The notes: generated by a model from the letters alone, not told the origin. Counted from the first letter of the stretch, positions 9,622 to 18,815 are shown. The stretch: 64,000 nt of DNA from Methylocella sp. (GCA_037200525.1 JBBCGG010000001.1:3960501-4024500), one strand, 5' to 3'. Numbers and translations are program-made.

Positions 9622-12234
9622 CTAAAGGTCACGCAAATAGGGCGCTGGCTTGCGGCCAAGAATCCGCCATGTGCCAAGCAACCCAAGGAGGATGGTGAGG
9701 ACGAGAGCCGCGCCGGCCGCCGCAAGAGCCTGCGGCCATACCCAGACGAAGTCGAGATTCATGACCGCGTGGACAATCGCAAACGCGGCGACCCCTCCCG
9801 CCGCAACGCCGAATATCGCCGTGCAGAGCCCGATCAAACCATATTCATAGAGGAATGCTGCGAGGAGGCGCGCCCGCGTCGCCCCCAGCGTCTTAAGAAT
9901 CACCGCGTCATGGACCCGCGCTTGCTGGCCCGCCGCCAGCGCGCCGCCCAAAACCAGGATCGAGGCCAGCAGCGCGACGCTCGAGGCGCTTCTGACCGCA
10001 ACCGCGAGTTGCGCGACGATGTCGCGAGCCGCATCAAGCGCGTCCTTGACGCGGATGGTCGTCACCGCCGGAAACGCCTTTGCCGTCTCGCGCAGCAAAG
10101 CTATCTCGCGATCAGGATCGCTCTCAGCGGGAAAGGTCAGCGTCGCAAGACTATTATAAGGCGCGCCTGCAAAACTGTTTGGCGAAAACACCAGCACGAA
10201 ATTCAGGCCGAACGTCCGCCAATTGACCTTGCGCGTATTGGCGATTTTGCCGGTGACGGTGCGGCCAAGGACATTGACGGCGATCTCATCGCCGATCGCC
10301 AGCCCAAGTCCATCCGCGATCTCGGCCTCCAATGAAATCAACGGCGACCCGCTGTAATCTTTCGGCCACCATTCGCCTTTGACGAGGGTTGATCCGCGCG
10401 GCGGATCTTGCGCGAAAGAAATGCCGCGATCGCCTTGCAAGACCCAGGCGACGTTGTCCCTTGGTTTAGCGGAGTCAGCCGAGACGCCATTCAGCTTGAC
10501 GATGCGCCCGCGCAATATTGGCACCAGTTCGAGTTTGCCATCCGGCTCATGGGCGTTGATGAATTGCGTGAAAGCGTCCGCTTTAGCCTTTTGCACATCA
10601 AGGAAATAGAAGCTCGGCGTTTGGCCGGGCAGGCCAGCTTCAAGTTCGCCGCGAATATTGCTGTCGATCAAGGCCAAGGTGACGAGCAGCGCCAGACCGA
10701 GGCCTAGCGAAAGTACGACAGAGGGGGTCAGCGCGCCCGGCCGATGGATATTTCCGATCGCATGGCGCAAGGCGACATTCCGCACATGCGGGATCTTTCG
10801 CGCGCCGGCCATGATCAGAAAGGCGACAAGGCGCAGCAAGACGAACGCCGCCAAGGTCGCGCCAAGATAGATCAAAGCGAGCTTGCGGTCGTCGGACAAG
10901 ATCAGAACCGCCGCGACGAGGCCGAGGGCGGCGGCCAGACTGAAAAGAATGTAACGCAGCCGCACCCTTGCCCTTGCGGGCTCGATCTCCTCGCGGAAAA
11001 CCGCCTGAACCGGCACGTCATGAGCGTGGCCGAGCGGTCCCAGGGAAAAAGCCAGCGCCGTCAGAAAGCCGTAGAGGGCCCCCTGCCCGATGGCGCCTGG
11101 ATGAATCGAAGGAACAAGCGGAAAAGGAATCAGCGCGCCAAAGCTCCAGACCGCGATGAACGGCAGAGCCGCCCCTATCATCGCGCCGATGGCGAGGCCA
11201 AGGCAGGCGACGAGCATGACCTGCGTCAGCATCAGGGCGAAGACTGTTGAGCCGGTCGCGCCCAGCGATTTCAACGTCGCGATTGTTTGCCGCTTGCGCT
11301 CGACATAAGCCCGGATCGCGTTTGCAACCCCAACGCCGCCGATGATGAGGGAGGTCAGGCCGACGAGAGTCAGAAACTGGGTGAATTGATCAAGACTGCG
11401 GGAGAATTGCGGCGATATGTTTTTTCGCGTGCGAACTTCCCAACCGGCCTCGGGGAAAGTCTTTTGCGCCTCGGCCGCCAAATTATCGATGTCCGCCTGG
11501 CTTGCCGGCGCGGCGTCGGCAGGCCCCGGAGCGACGCGATAGAGCCAGCGGGCTAGCGCCCCAGGTTGCAGCAAGCCGGTCGCGCGCAACCCTTGCTCCG
11601 ACAGCAGCACGCGCGGCCCGAACGCGATCCCACCCGCGAGCTTGTCAGGTTCAGCCGTCAGCAAGGCTCGCAATTGATAACGCGCATCGCCGATGATGAA
11701 GAGATCGCCGGGTTTCACGCCAAGGCGCGCCGTCAAAGCCTGATCAGCCGCAACCCCATAGGCGCCATTCTTTTCCGCAAGCGCCTCGGCAAGCGGCTGG
11801 ACCGGATCAAGCCCGACGTCGCCAGCTAAAGGATAAGCGCCATCGACCGCCTTGATTTCAACCAGCGCCGCCTCGCCGCCTTCGCTCCGCGCCATGGCGC
11901 GCATCATGCCGACGACCGACAGACGCCCGTGCGAGGCCAGAAACGCCCGCTCGGGAGCCGTCAATTCACGCTGCGCAAGATCGAACGAGAGATCCCCGCC
12001 AAGGATCACGCGGCCTTGCAGGGCGAGGCCATCAACCAGCGATCGCGAAACCGAGCCGACCCCTGTGATCGCCGCGACGCCAAGGGCGATGCAGCCTAGG
12101 AAAATCGCAAACCCACGCAGACCGCCGCGAAAATCGCGCAGAGCGACGCGAAGAATGAGCGGCCAGCGCCAACCCCTCTTGCGGCTTTCGATGCCGGCTT
12201 CCGTCACGCCGGACGCGGTGTCGAGCACATTCAT
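9622..12234 (-). CDS. FtsX-type ABC transporter permease
   Basis: 870 residues. An N-terminal transmembrane segment and periplasmic MacB-like core are followed by two FtsX permease units (about 280-420 and 740-860) with VGGVGVANAIRAYVERKRQT and ALKTLGATR-like coupling sequences (here LKSLGATG and LKTLGATR). This is the YbbP-like architecture, thought to extract lipids or lipoproteins with a partner ATPase. The likely ATPase is the gene at 13630-14334, from which it is separated by a cupin and the YeeE pair. The ATG at 12234 is used. Confidence 0.92.
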   Translation of the reverse strand: MNVLDTASGVTEAGIESRKRGWRWPLILRVALRDFRGGLRGFAIFLGCIALGVAAITGVGSVSRSLVDGLALQGRVILGGDLSFDLAQRELTAPERAFLASHGRLSVVGMMRAMARSEGGEAALVEIKAVDGAYPLAGDVGLDPVQPLAEALAEKNGAYGVAADQALTARLGVKPGDLFIIGDARYQLRALLTAEPDKLAGGIAFGPRVLLSEQGLRATGLLQPGALARWLYRVAPGPADAAPASQADIDNLAAEAQKTFPEAGWEVRTRKNISPQFSRSLDQFTQFLTLVGLTSLIIGGVGVANAIRAYVERKRQTIATLKSLGATGSTVFALMLTQVMLVACLGLAIGAMIGAALPFIAVWSFGALIPFPLVPSIHPGAIGQGALYGFLTALAFSLGPLGHAHDVPVQAVFREEIEPARARVRLRYILFSLAAALGLVAAVLILSDDRKLALIYLGATLAAFVLLRLVAFLIMAGARKIPHVRNVALRHAIGNIHRPGALTPSVVLSLGLGLALLVTLALIDSNIRGELEAGLPGQTPSFYFLDVQKAKADAFTQFINAHEPDGKLELVPILRGRIVKLNGVSADSAKPRDNVAWVLQGDRGISFAQDPPRGSTLVKGEWWPKDYSGSPLISLEAEIADGLGLAIGDEIAVNVLGRTVTGKIANTRKVNWRTFGLNFVLVFSPNSFAGAPYNSLATLTFPAESDPDREIALLRETAKAFPAVTTIRVKDALDAARDIVAQLAVAVRSASSVALLASILVLGGALAAGQQARVHDAVILKTLGATRARLLAAFLYEYGLIGLCTAIFGVAAGGVAAFAIVHAVMNLDFVWVWPQALAAAGAALVLTILLGLLGTWRILGRKPAPYLRDL

Positions 12235-12274
12235 AGAGAGACCTTAAATTGGGGCATGTTCGACATTGCGCTTT

Positions 12275-12607
12275 TCAAGCGGGGAAATGCACGGTGAGCC
12301 AGATCGTCGCGTGGGCTTGGTCGGTCCATTCGACGCGGTGCTTCCGCCGCGCGGGAATAAAGATATGGTCGCCGGCGGCCAGAACCCTGACATCGGCTTC
12401 GTCCGCAAAGCGGAGAACCGCCGATCCGGCCAAAACGGCGACCCATTCGGCAAATTCCTCATCGAACCAGAATCCGGGCGGGCTGGCCTGACCGTGGGAG
12501 ACAATCCGCTCGATCTTGAGGCTTTGCGTCTCGACGAGAGGCGCAAACTGTTCTTCGCGCCGATTGATCGCGCCTATATCGAACAGATTGCCGGACACCC
12601 CTAGCAT
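12275..12607 (-). CDS. cupin domain protein
   Basis: 110 residues, a single small beta-barrel cupin. EEFAEWVAVLAGSAVLRF is the first cupin motif region and LAAGDHIFIPARRKHRVEWT the second, with probable metal ligands in E...H...H positions. Cupins of this size include isomerases, dioxygenases and sugar-binding proteins, so the substrate cannot be named. The ATG at 12607 lies 12 bp after the DUF6691 gene on the same strand. Confidence 0.82.
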   Translation of the reverse strand: MLGVSGNLFDIGAINRREEQFAPLVETQSLKIERIVSHGQASPPGFWFDEEFAEWVAVLAGSAVLRFADEADVRVLAAGDHIFIPARRKHRVEWTDQAHATIWLTVHFPA

Positions 12608-12619
12608 TGTTTGAAACAG

Positions 12620-13084
12620 TCAGATTTGCGCATTCGCGTCCTGTCGCGAGGGCTCCGGCCGAGGAGCGCCCTTCCAGTTATCGTAGATGAGGATGCCAGC
12701 GAGCATCATGGCGCTGAAAACAAGGGTTGGAACAAGTCCCAGCGCGAGCGAGGCGATCGCCGGGCCGGGACAGAGCCCACTCATGCCCCAGCCGACGCCG
12801 AAAATCGCCGCGCCCAACACCAGACGCCGATCGATGGTTTTTCGAGACGGGATTTGAAATTCCCCGCCAAGCAGAGGCCTCGGCAGGCGGCGCGAGAGAA
12901 GATATCCAACGGCGGAGACCGCAACCGCGCCGGCCAGAACGAAAGCAAGGCTTGGGTCGAAATGGCCGCCGACGTCCAGAAACCCGCGCACGCGCGCCGG
13001 ATCGAGCATCCCAGAGATCGACAGCCCGAAACCGAAGATAGCCCCGCTGGCGAGCCCGACCAGAATTTTTGGCAAACCGCTCAT
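12620..13084 (-). CDS. DUF6691/YeeE-like membrane protein (second subunit)
   Basis: 154 residues, about four transmembrane segments. Conserved stretches [20 protein letters not shown] and [16 protein letters not shown] (a Cys in a GxCPGP loop) are those of the shorter partner of YeeE/YedE proteins, which are linked to uptake of thiosulfate or other reduced sulfur. Its ATG at 13084 overlaps the TGA of the upstream subunit as ATGA, indicating translational coupling. Because of the frameshift in that subunit, the two frames join into an apparent 323-residue fusion that I judge artificial. Confidence 0.85.
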   Translation of the reverse strand: MSGLPKILVGLASGAIFGFGLSISGMLDPARVRGFLDVGGHFDPSLAFVLAGAVAVSAVGYLLSRRLPRPLLGGEFQIPSRKTIDRRLVLGAAIFGVGWGMSGLCPGPAIASLALGLVPTLVFSAMMLAGILIYDNWKGAPRPEPSRQDANAQI

Positions 13085-13504
13085 GGGACCCCTAAAAAAT
13101 TCATCAGGGCGACAGTGGCGACGCCGGCGGCGAGGAAAGTCGCAACAGCGACGATCGATCTCAGCGAAAGACGGGCTAGGCCGCAAACGCCGTGGCCGCT
13201 GGTGCAGCCCGAGCCAAGCCGCACGCCAAAAACCGACCAGAAGGCCGGCGAGCGCCAGCACCCAGAGGCTCGCCTCAATGCGCAGGGCCGGCCAATGTCC
13301 GAACAGGAGAAGATAAAGGATCGGACCCAGGACGAGACCGGCGACGAAAGCCCAGTTCTGCAAAGAGGTCTGGCTAAACGCGCGCAGACTGCCGCTGATG
13401 ATGCCGCTCACCCCGGCGATGCGACCATCGAGAAGCAGAAACAGGGCGGCCGCCAGCCCAATGAGGGCGCCTCCAGCGAGGGATTGCAGATAAGTCTGCC
13501 ACAT
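13081..13504 (-). pseudogene. YeeE/YedE sulfur-transport subunit, single-base frameshift
   Basis: Starts at the ATG at 13504 (MWQTYLQSLAGG) and runs in frame to GLLVGF. It then leaves frame at an A5 run (13228-13232; T5 on the coding strand). Dropping one base restores the family motif [14 protein letters not shown], the rest of the last transmembrane segments and a stop at 13081, giving about 140 residues, the normal length. As written, the first frame runs on into the neighbouring gene. This is either a real disabling mutation or a homopolymer sequencing error; the intact ATGA junction favours an error or a very recent event. Confidence 0.85.
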
Positions 13505-13629
13505 GATGCCAAGGGTCCAGGTTAAGCATTCCGGGCGCCTCGCGCCTTCGCAGCGCGCCCAATCGAGCTTAGGGCAATGGGCGGTTTTCACAAATAAGGC
13601 GGAAATTTCGCCCCGGTCAAAAGCATGGT

Positions 13630-14334
13630 CTACGCCGGCAAAGCCAGCGCCGCCTCCTCCTCAACGGAGCCAGAGCGAAGCTTGATTCGGCGGTCGCATT
13701 TAGCGGCCAGCGAGAGATCATGGGTCACGAGCACCAAGGTTGCGCCGCGATCGCGCTTCAAAGCAAACATCAGCTCGATGATGGTTTGGCCCGTTCTCTC
13801 ATCGAGGTTTCCGGTCGGCTCGTCGGCGACGAGGATCGAAGGATTCGGGGCCAGCGCGCGGGCCAGCGCGACTCGCTGCTGTTCGCCGCCCGACAATTGC
13901 GCCGGGTAATGAGCCAGCCTATCTTTCAGCCCAACCGCCTGAAGTTCGGCGGCCGCGCGCGGAAAAGCGTCGGGAGCGCCAGAAAGCTCAAGCGGAATTG
14001 CGACATTCTCCAAAGCGGTCATGGTTGGAATGAGATGAAACGACTGGAAGACAATGCCGATCTTCGCGCCGCGAAACCGCGCCAGCGCGTCTTCATCAAG
14101 GCCATTGAGGCTGGCCCCACCCACTTTGACGACGCCGGAATCAGGCCGCTCCAGGCCGGCCATGATCATCAGCAGCGTCGATTTGCCCGATCCCGAAGGC
14201 CCAACCAGCCCGACGGTTGCGCCGCGCTCAATCTTTAGCGACACGCCTTTCAAAATATGCACGCGAGCCGGGCCGCGTCCGAGGCTCAGATGTACATTTT
14301 CGAGTTCAACCGCCGGTTCGTCCATCAATGTCAT
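13630..14334 (-). CDS. ABC transporter ATP-binding protein
   Basis: 234 residues: Walker A GPSGSGKST, Q-loop FQSFHLIPT, signature LSGGEQQRVALARAL, Walker B ILVADEPTGNLDERT and the H-loop LVTHD. This is the LolD/MacB-like class that pairs with FtsX-type permeases, so it probably energises the permease at 9622-12234. Its ATG at 14334 (a second lies at 14325) overlaps head-to-head by 7 bp with the start of the divergent arylesterase, so their promoters must lie inside one another's coding sequence. Confidence 0.92.
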   Translation of the reverse strand: MTLMDEPAVELENVHLSLGRGPARVHILKGVSLKIERGATVGLVGPSGSGKSTLLMIMAGLERPDSGVVKVGGASLNGLDEDALARFRGAKIGIVFQSFHLIPTMTALENVAIPLELSGAPDAFPRAAAELQAVGLKDRLAHYPAQLSGGEQQRVALARALAPNPSILVADEPTGNLDERTGQTIIELMFALKRDRGATLVLVTHDLSLAAKCDRRIKLRSGSVEEEAALALPA

Positions 14335-15074
14335 CCAAAACCAATCACAAAACGGCCTCGAGGCAAGCGAGGCTCCCCGCGACGCTGCAGCCCGCGCGCA
14401 GCGGATATAAGGATCGCCGCGGCTTTCTCCAAGCCGGCGCGGGGCTCTTGGCCTTCGTCCTCTTGCAAGCCGAAACTCTCGCGGCGGAGACGCCTCACGT
14501 GACGAGGCTGATCGCTTTCGGCGACAGCCTTTCGGCTGGTTATTTGTTGCCGGCCGACGCCGCTTTTCCAGCCGCGCTCGAACAAGCGCTCCGCAAAGAA
14601 GGCTATAAGGTAACGGTCGTCAACGCTGGCGTGTCAGGCGACACATCCTCCGACGGCCTGGCGCGACTGGATTGGGCGCTCGCGGAGGGCGCCGACGGAG
14701 TCATTCTCGAGCTTGGCGCGAACGACATGCTGCGCGGAATCGATCCGGATGTGACCAACGCGAACCTTGCGGCCATTCTCGAAAAGCTGAAATCCCGCAA
14801 TATTAAGGTTCTATTCGCCGGCATGCTGGCCAGCCCAAGCCTTGGCAAAGACTACAAAGCCAAATTTGACGCCCTCTTTCCAGCCCTCGCCACGCAATAT
14901 GACGCGCCGCTCTATCCATTCTTTCTCGAAGGCGTCGCGGGGCAACCGAAGCTGACGCTCTCTGATGGCCTGCATCCCAGCGCCGCGGGCGTCGAGACAA
15001 TCGTGCAAAACATCCTGCCGAGCGTCCGCAACCTTCTGGCGGAGATGGGGCACAAATCTGGGGGCGGAAACTGA
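14328..15074 (+). CDS. SGNH/GDSL arylesterase (TesA-like)
   Basis: 248 residues. The N-terminus carries DRRGFLQ followed by a hydrophobic run (GAGLLAFVLLQAETLAAE), a probable twin-arginine export signal. The mature SGNH hydrolase shows GDSLSAG (nucleophile Ser), an internal Gly in NAGVSGDT, GAND (oxyanion Asn) and DGLHP (catalytic Asp and His). TesA-type enzymes hydrolyse acyl esters and thioesters in the periplasm. It is divergent from the ABC ATPase, an arrangement seen in other Hyphomicrobiales. ATG at 14328; upstream in-frame positions lie within the ATPase gene. Confidence 0.9.
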   Translation: MSSKTNHKTASRQARLPATLQPARSGYKDRRGFLQAGAGLLAFVLLQAETLAAETPHVTRLIAFGDSLSAGYLLPADAAFPAALEQALRKEGYKVTVVNAGVSGDTSSDGLARLDWALAEGADGVILELGANDMLRGIDPDVTNANLAAILEKLKSRNIKVLFAGMLASPSLGKDYKAKFDALFPALATQYDAPLYPFFLEGVAGQPKLTLSDGLHPSAAGVETIVQNILPSVRNLLAEMGHKSGGGN

Positions 15075-15190
15075 GGTTCAGCCGTTTTTCGCCGGATATG
15101 ATTTTTTTCGGCGGCGAATTTTGCTAAAAGCATGTTGCTCGGCATTAGCCGCGATGATTCGGTTCTTCACTCCAATCACCGGGAGGGACC

Positions 15191-15727
15191 ATGCCTCGCT
15201 TGTTCACGGGCCTTGAGATCCCCTCAGATCTCGCCATGGACCTCGGCATGATGCGAGGCGGCATTAGCGGCGCCCGCTGGATCGATGTCGAAAACTACCA
15301 CTTAACCTTGCGCTTCATCGGCGACATCGACGACGCCACTGCGCACGATGTCCACTCCTCTCTCGAACAGATCCGGCGCCAGCCCTTCACTGTAACGCTC
15401 GAGGCGTTAAGCTCCTTCGGCGGCGCCAAGCCAAGAGCCATCGTCGCCAAAGCCAAACCGGCGACGCCCCTCGTCGAACTGCAGGCGCAGCAAGAGCGGC
15501 TGCTGCGACGCATCGGCATACCGCCGGAGCCGCGCAAATTCACGCCGCACGTCACGTTGGCGCGGCTGCGCGCGGCCTCAAACCTCGCCGTGGCGGATTA
15601 TCTCTCTGCGCGAGGATTTTTCTTTTCGCGCCGCTTCGAGGCTCGGCGCTTCGTGTTGTTCTCCTCGCGCGCCTCGACGGGGGGCGGCCCCTATGTCGTC
15701 GAAGCCGCCTATCCGCTGGGGGCCTGA
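15191..15727 (+). CDS. thpR: RNA 2',3'-cyclic phosphodiesterase
   Basis: 178 residues, the normal size of the 2H phosphoesterase family. Two catalytic HxTx motifs are visible: HLTLRF near residue 37 and HVTLARL near 120. The enzyme opens 2',3'-cyclic phosphates at RNA ends (formerly called 2'-5' RNA ligase). ATG at 15191 with GGGAGG upstream. It ends 29 bp from the convergent P450 gene. Confidence 0.93.
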   Translation: MPRLFTGLEIPSDLAMDLGMMRGGISGARWIDVENYHLTLRFIGDIDDATAHDVHSSLEQIRRQPFTVTLEALSSFGGAKPRAIVAKAKPATPLVELQAQQERLLRRIGIPPEPRKFTPHVTLARLRAASNLAVADYLSARGFFFSRRFEARRFVLFSSRASTGGGPYVVEAAYPLGA

Positions 15728-15755
15728 TCCTAAAAACGTGAACGAGCGAGGCGAA

Positions 15756-17153
15756 TCAAACCTTCCGGCGGCGCAAAACCATCGGAAGGCCGCCCTCAGG
15801 CCGCAAGGTGATGTGCTGCACCGGCCTCACCTCGTAATTCTTCTTAACTTCCAGTGAAAACGACCGCAGGATATGAGCGAGGATGATAGTCGCCTCCTGC
15901 AAAGCGAAAGACGCGCCGATGCAGACTCTCGGCCCGGCTCCGAAGGGCAGATAGGCGAAGCGGTCGATTTTTTCCCGCGCGCCCGGCATAAAGCGGTTCG
16001 GATCAAAGCTGCCAGGCTCATCCCAAAGCAGCCGATGGCGGTGCAGCACCCATTGCGATATTATAACCAGCGCGCCCTTGCGAATGCGCCGGCCGGCGAG
16101 ATCATCTGGGCCCATCGCCTGCCGGCTCATGCTGGCGACGGGCGGATAAAGCCGCATCGCTTCTTCGATCACCGCTTTGGTCTCTATCAGCCTATCGGCA
16201 TATGCCTCCACGGGTCCCGGCAAAACGGCGTCAGCCTCCGCCGCGAGCCGCAAGCGCCATTCCTCCGACATCGAAAGCAGAAACAGCGACCAGATCAGGG
16301 CGTTGGCCGTCGTCTCGTGACCCGCGCCGATAAAAGTTGCGATATTGGCCCCGACCTCCACGCTGCTCAAACCGACGCCGGTTTCCGGGTCCTCGGCTTC
16401 CAGCAGCAGGGTCAAAATATCGCGCGGCGCTCCGGCTTTGTCCGCTGCGAGAAGACGTTTGCGCCTCGCGATGATGGCGTCGACCGCATCCGCGAAGAAT
16501 TCGAGCGCCTTGTTGCTGTTCAGCTTGCTCCAGCGCGGCATCCAATCGGGAAAATCGAGCAGATCGAACGGATCGATCCGGCCGAGCGTTCGAAAATAGC
16601 GGCTGAGCGCGCCGGTGAATTTGGTTGGATCGCGCCCTAGTCCATCAGAAAAAATCGTGCGGCCGAGCACGTCCAAGGTCACCCGCGCCATTTCCGGCTG
16701 GAGATCGAAAATTCGCCCCTCGCGCAGGCGCAGCCAGCGCGCGACGAGATCCTGCGCCGCGGCGGTGGTGGCGGAAGCAAAAGACGCCACGGTTTTTGGC
16801 GTGAAAAGCGGGGCCAGCGTGCGCCTTTGCACCCGCCAATCCTCGCCTTCGACAACAAGGAGACCATCGCGAAGCCCCTCCCCCAGCAGGCGCTTCTGCA
16901 GGTCGTCCTTGCGATAATTGGCGGCGTTGTCGAGTAGAACCCGGCGAATCGCAGCTGGATCGTTAACCGCAGCGATCGTGCCGAGGATGGACGGGCCAAC
17001 GAGAATGGGCAGCTCGAAATGCGCCCTCGTCCAAGTCTCGATGGGGTTTTTCCGCAAAACCCGCATCGTCGCAAGGGGCCCGAGAGGCGCGGCCCGCGGG
17101 ATTGGCGCAGGCGGGCGAGGATGAGGCGATGAGGCAAATGAAAAATCGGTCAT
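15756..17153 (-). CDS. cytochrome P450
   Basis: 465 residues. The I-helix has GAGHETTA near residue 275, the K-helix has EAMR (ExxR), and the haem loop has FGAGPRVCIGASFALQEA with the ligand Cys at about 411. No N-terminal membrane anchor is evident; the first 30 residues are Pro-rich. The sequence is of the CYP102/CYP4-like general class seen in methylotrophs and soil bacteria, but the substrate cannot be predicted. No ferredoxin or reductase gene is adjacent. ATG at 17153. Confidence 0.94.
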   Translation of the reverse strand: MTDFSFASSPHPRPPAPIPRAAPLGPLATMRVLRKNPIETWTRAHFELPILVGPSILGTIAAVNDPAAIRRVLLDNAANYRKDDLQKRLLGEGLRDGLLVVEGEDWRVQRRTLAPLFTPKTVASFASATTAAAQDLVARWLRLREGRIFDLQPEMARVTLDVLGRTIFSDGLGRDPTKFTGALSRYFRTLGRIDPFDLLDFPDWMPRWSKLNSNKALEFFADAVDAIIARRKRLLAADKAGAPRDILTLLLEAEDPETGVGLSSVEVGANIATFIGAGHETTANALIWSLFLLSMSEEWRLRLAAEADAVLPGPVEAYADRLIETKAVIEEAMRLYPPVASMSRQAMGPDDLAGRRIRKGALVIISQWVLHRHRLLWDEPGSFDPNRFMPGAREKIDRFAYLPFGAGPRVCIGASFALQEATIILAHILRSFSLEVKKNYEVRPVQHITLRPEGGLPMVLRRRKV

Positions 17154-17282
17154 GCAACTAACCTATTCGTCCCGAGGGCCCGCGCAAGCGTGCACCAAAA
17201 TAAGCTAAAACGTTTACGCCAATCGCGCATGCAGCTTGCAGCCTCGCCCGCGCCGATATAGAAGCAAAATCGATTGCGGAAG

Positions 17283-17358
17283 GCTCCCTTCGTCTAGCGG
17301 TCTAGGACGTCGCCCTCTCACGGCGAAAACAGGGGTTCGATTCCCCTAGGGAGCGCCA
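17283..17358 (+). tRNA. tRNA-Glu (anticodon CTC)
   Basis: A complete cloverleaf: acceptor GCTCCCT / AGGGAGC, anticodon loop CTCTCAC giving anticodon CTC, T-arm AGGGG-TTCGATT-CCCCT, discriminator G, and an encoded CCA. The 3' part from the anticodon stem onward (17310) forms the left attachment repeat of the island, so the functional tRNA is at the left end of the element. Confidence 0.97.
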
Positions 17359-17367
17359 GCAAGATCA
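17310..17367. repeat. attL: 58-bp attachment repeat in tRNA-Glu
   Basis: These 58 bp (anticodon arm, T-arm, acceptor end and 9 bp beyond the CCA) recur at 39953-40010 with one difference, C at 17343 against T at 39986. The repeat marks the left junction of the integrated element. Confidence 0.95.
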
Positions 17368-17432
17368 ACGACTTAAGCACATCGCCGCCCGCTCCCTGCA
17401 AAACCGTTGTAGAAATCGTTGGCGGTGACTTC

Positions 17433-17948
17433 GTGAAGAAACTTCCACCGAACACTAGCGCCGATACTCCGACACTGAGCGCCGACATCAGGCGAGCGAC
17501 GGGGGAACTCGCCCGCGCTGCGTCCCACAGACCTATCGTTGGTCCGCGCGATCTTAAGGCGGCTGTCGAGGGGCTCGCCCGCCAATTTGGCTTGCGGCCA
17601 GCCTTGGTATGGGCCGAGGTTGAGAAACGGACTGAAACCGGAAAACTGCTTGCGGCGCTTTTGAGGGCGTCTGAGGTGCTTGCCTCGCGTCGTCGCCGTA
17701 ATCCGCAGCGCGAAGAAGCGATCATGTACGCGGTAGACAGCCTAAGAATCAGTTCCAGCGAAGATGATTTTCCGGGCTATCTCCCAGCAGGCGTGTGGGC
17801 GACCGCGGCAAAAAAACTCAGCGAGCAAGACCCGCCGATTTTGGGCCGTGGTCGAATGCCTAAGCTTATGGAGGGGGCATCAGTGCGGAAAGCGTATCGC
17901 AGGGCCAAAGAGCAGATGGCTTCGCTTCATTTCTTCGAGATGGACTGA
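17433..17948 (+). CDS. hypothetical protein, first gene of the island
   Basis: 171 residues from a GTG start with no homologue that I recognise. It is mostly helical and charged, with a basic stretch (ASRRRRNPQREEA, about 88-100) that could contact DNA, and a C-terminus KAYRRAKEQMASLHFFEMD. It lies 66 bp from attL, where regulators or excision functions often sit. No domain can be named. Confidence 0.6.
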   Translation: MKKLPPNTSADTPTLSADIRRATGELARAASHRPIVGPRDLKAAVEGLARQFGLRPALVWAEVEKRTETGKLLAALLRASEVLASRRRRNPQREEAIMYAVDSLRISSSEDDFPGYLPAGVWATAAKKLSEQDPPILGRGRMPKLMEGASVRKAYRRAKEQMASLHFFEMD

Positions 17949-18087
17949 TCCGGGGGCGCCGAGGCATCTGTCCGATCCGTCCCCAGTGAGCGAGCATAAA
18001 GACCCCCTTTTTTTCGGCTCTTTTTGCTCGTCCATCGCATTTAGACTCTCGCTCAGTACCAATCAAACGGTCTAGCGAGAAACAAAC

Positions 18088-18306
18088 ATGACTCACGCCT
18101 TTGCACATTATAAAGCCGCGCCGGCTCCGCAGCCCGGCGTCTTGGCAGTTGAAGAAACAGCATTTTACCTCCGCATCTCGAAAGCGGGCGTTTGGCGGTT
18201 GCTACGAGACGGGAAGCTCCCGCGTACTCGCATCGGCGGCCGCACCTTAATCCGAAAAGTTGATGTGGACGCGTTCCTGGCAAAATGCGCGGGCGCATCA
18301 TCGTGA
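18088..18306 (+). CDS. AlpA/excisionase-type helix-turn-helix protein
   Basis: 72 residues. LAVEETAFYLRISKAGVWRL followed by RDGKLPRTRIGGRTLIRKVDVDAFL is the winged helix of the excisionase/MerR (HTH_17) family, which reads as helix-turn-helix, a Gly-Gly wing and a closing helix. Such proteins direct integrase toward excision or switch on island replication genes. ATG at 18088. It precedes the replication module, as alpA-like genes do in P4-type satellites. Confidence 0.85.
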   Translation: MTHAFAHYKAAPAPQPGVLAVEETAFYLRISKAGVWRLLRDGKLPRTRIGGRTLIRKVDVDAFLAKCAGASS

Positions 18307-18355
18307 CCGCCTTTGCCGATTCGGGAGCCGTGGCGCACGCTGATCGGCACCCGTC

Positions 18356-18766
18356 ATGAGCCGCCGTCCGCACACGCCGGCCATGTCGGCGCTTGACCTC
18401 GCCTGGGGCCTGGACACGCCTCTTCCGACTGGACCATTGAGCGCTGTTCGCGAGGCGTGCAATTCACGCGGTTGCGTCCTCGCCCGCGACGCCGCTGAGC
18501 TCTTCGGTTGGTCGGAGCGCTACGTCATCGCCCATACCGTGAGCGGCGAGTTATGCGGCGTCTGGCTGTACGGCGGATGGTTGGCGATCTCGGCAGAGAG
18601 CCTTGCGCAGTTCGCGAGCCGGTCCGGCAGCAGATGGATCGAGGAAGACGAGCTTGCTGCGATGTCGGTTGACCCTCAAGCAGGTGGAAGTTTCATCGGG
18701 GAGGCCGGGCACGTCCTCGCAACTCAAGGCAAAGAGCAGCCGCCCGAGGACGACTATTTCGTCTGA
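18356..18766 (+). CDS. hypothetical protein
   Basis: 136 residues, not recognised. The central segment LARDAAELFGWSERYVIAHT could be a helix-turn-helix, followed by a short beta-rich GVWLYGGWLAISAESLAQF reminiscent of a DNA-binding wing. The ATG at 18356 is 49 bp after the AlpA-like gene, and the gene ends 49 bp before the primase start, so it is probably in the same operon. Confidence 0.6.
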   Translation: MSRRPHTPAMSALDLAWGLDTPLPTGPLSAVREACNSRGCVLARDAAELFGWSERYVIAHTVSGELCGVWLYGGWLAISAESLAQFASRSGSRWIEEDELAAMSVDPQAGGSFIGEAGHVLATQGKEQPPEDDYFV

Positions 18767-18815
18767 TCGACGCCGTTCGCGGCCGAGCGAGCCGCCGATC
18801 AAATTGGAGATTCAC

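Noticed and set aside
12620-13591. 323-residue natural fusion of the two YeeE-type subunits
   Set aside because: The middle of the fused frame is an Arg-rich non-conserved stretch, while the correct C-terminus of the first subunit is present in another frame with an ATGA junction.
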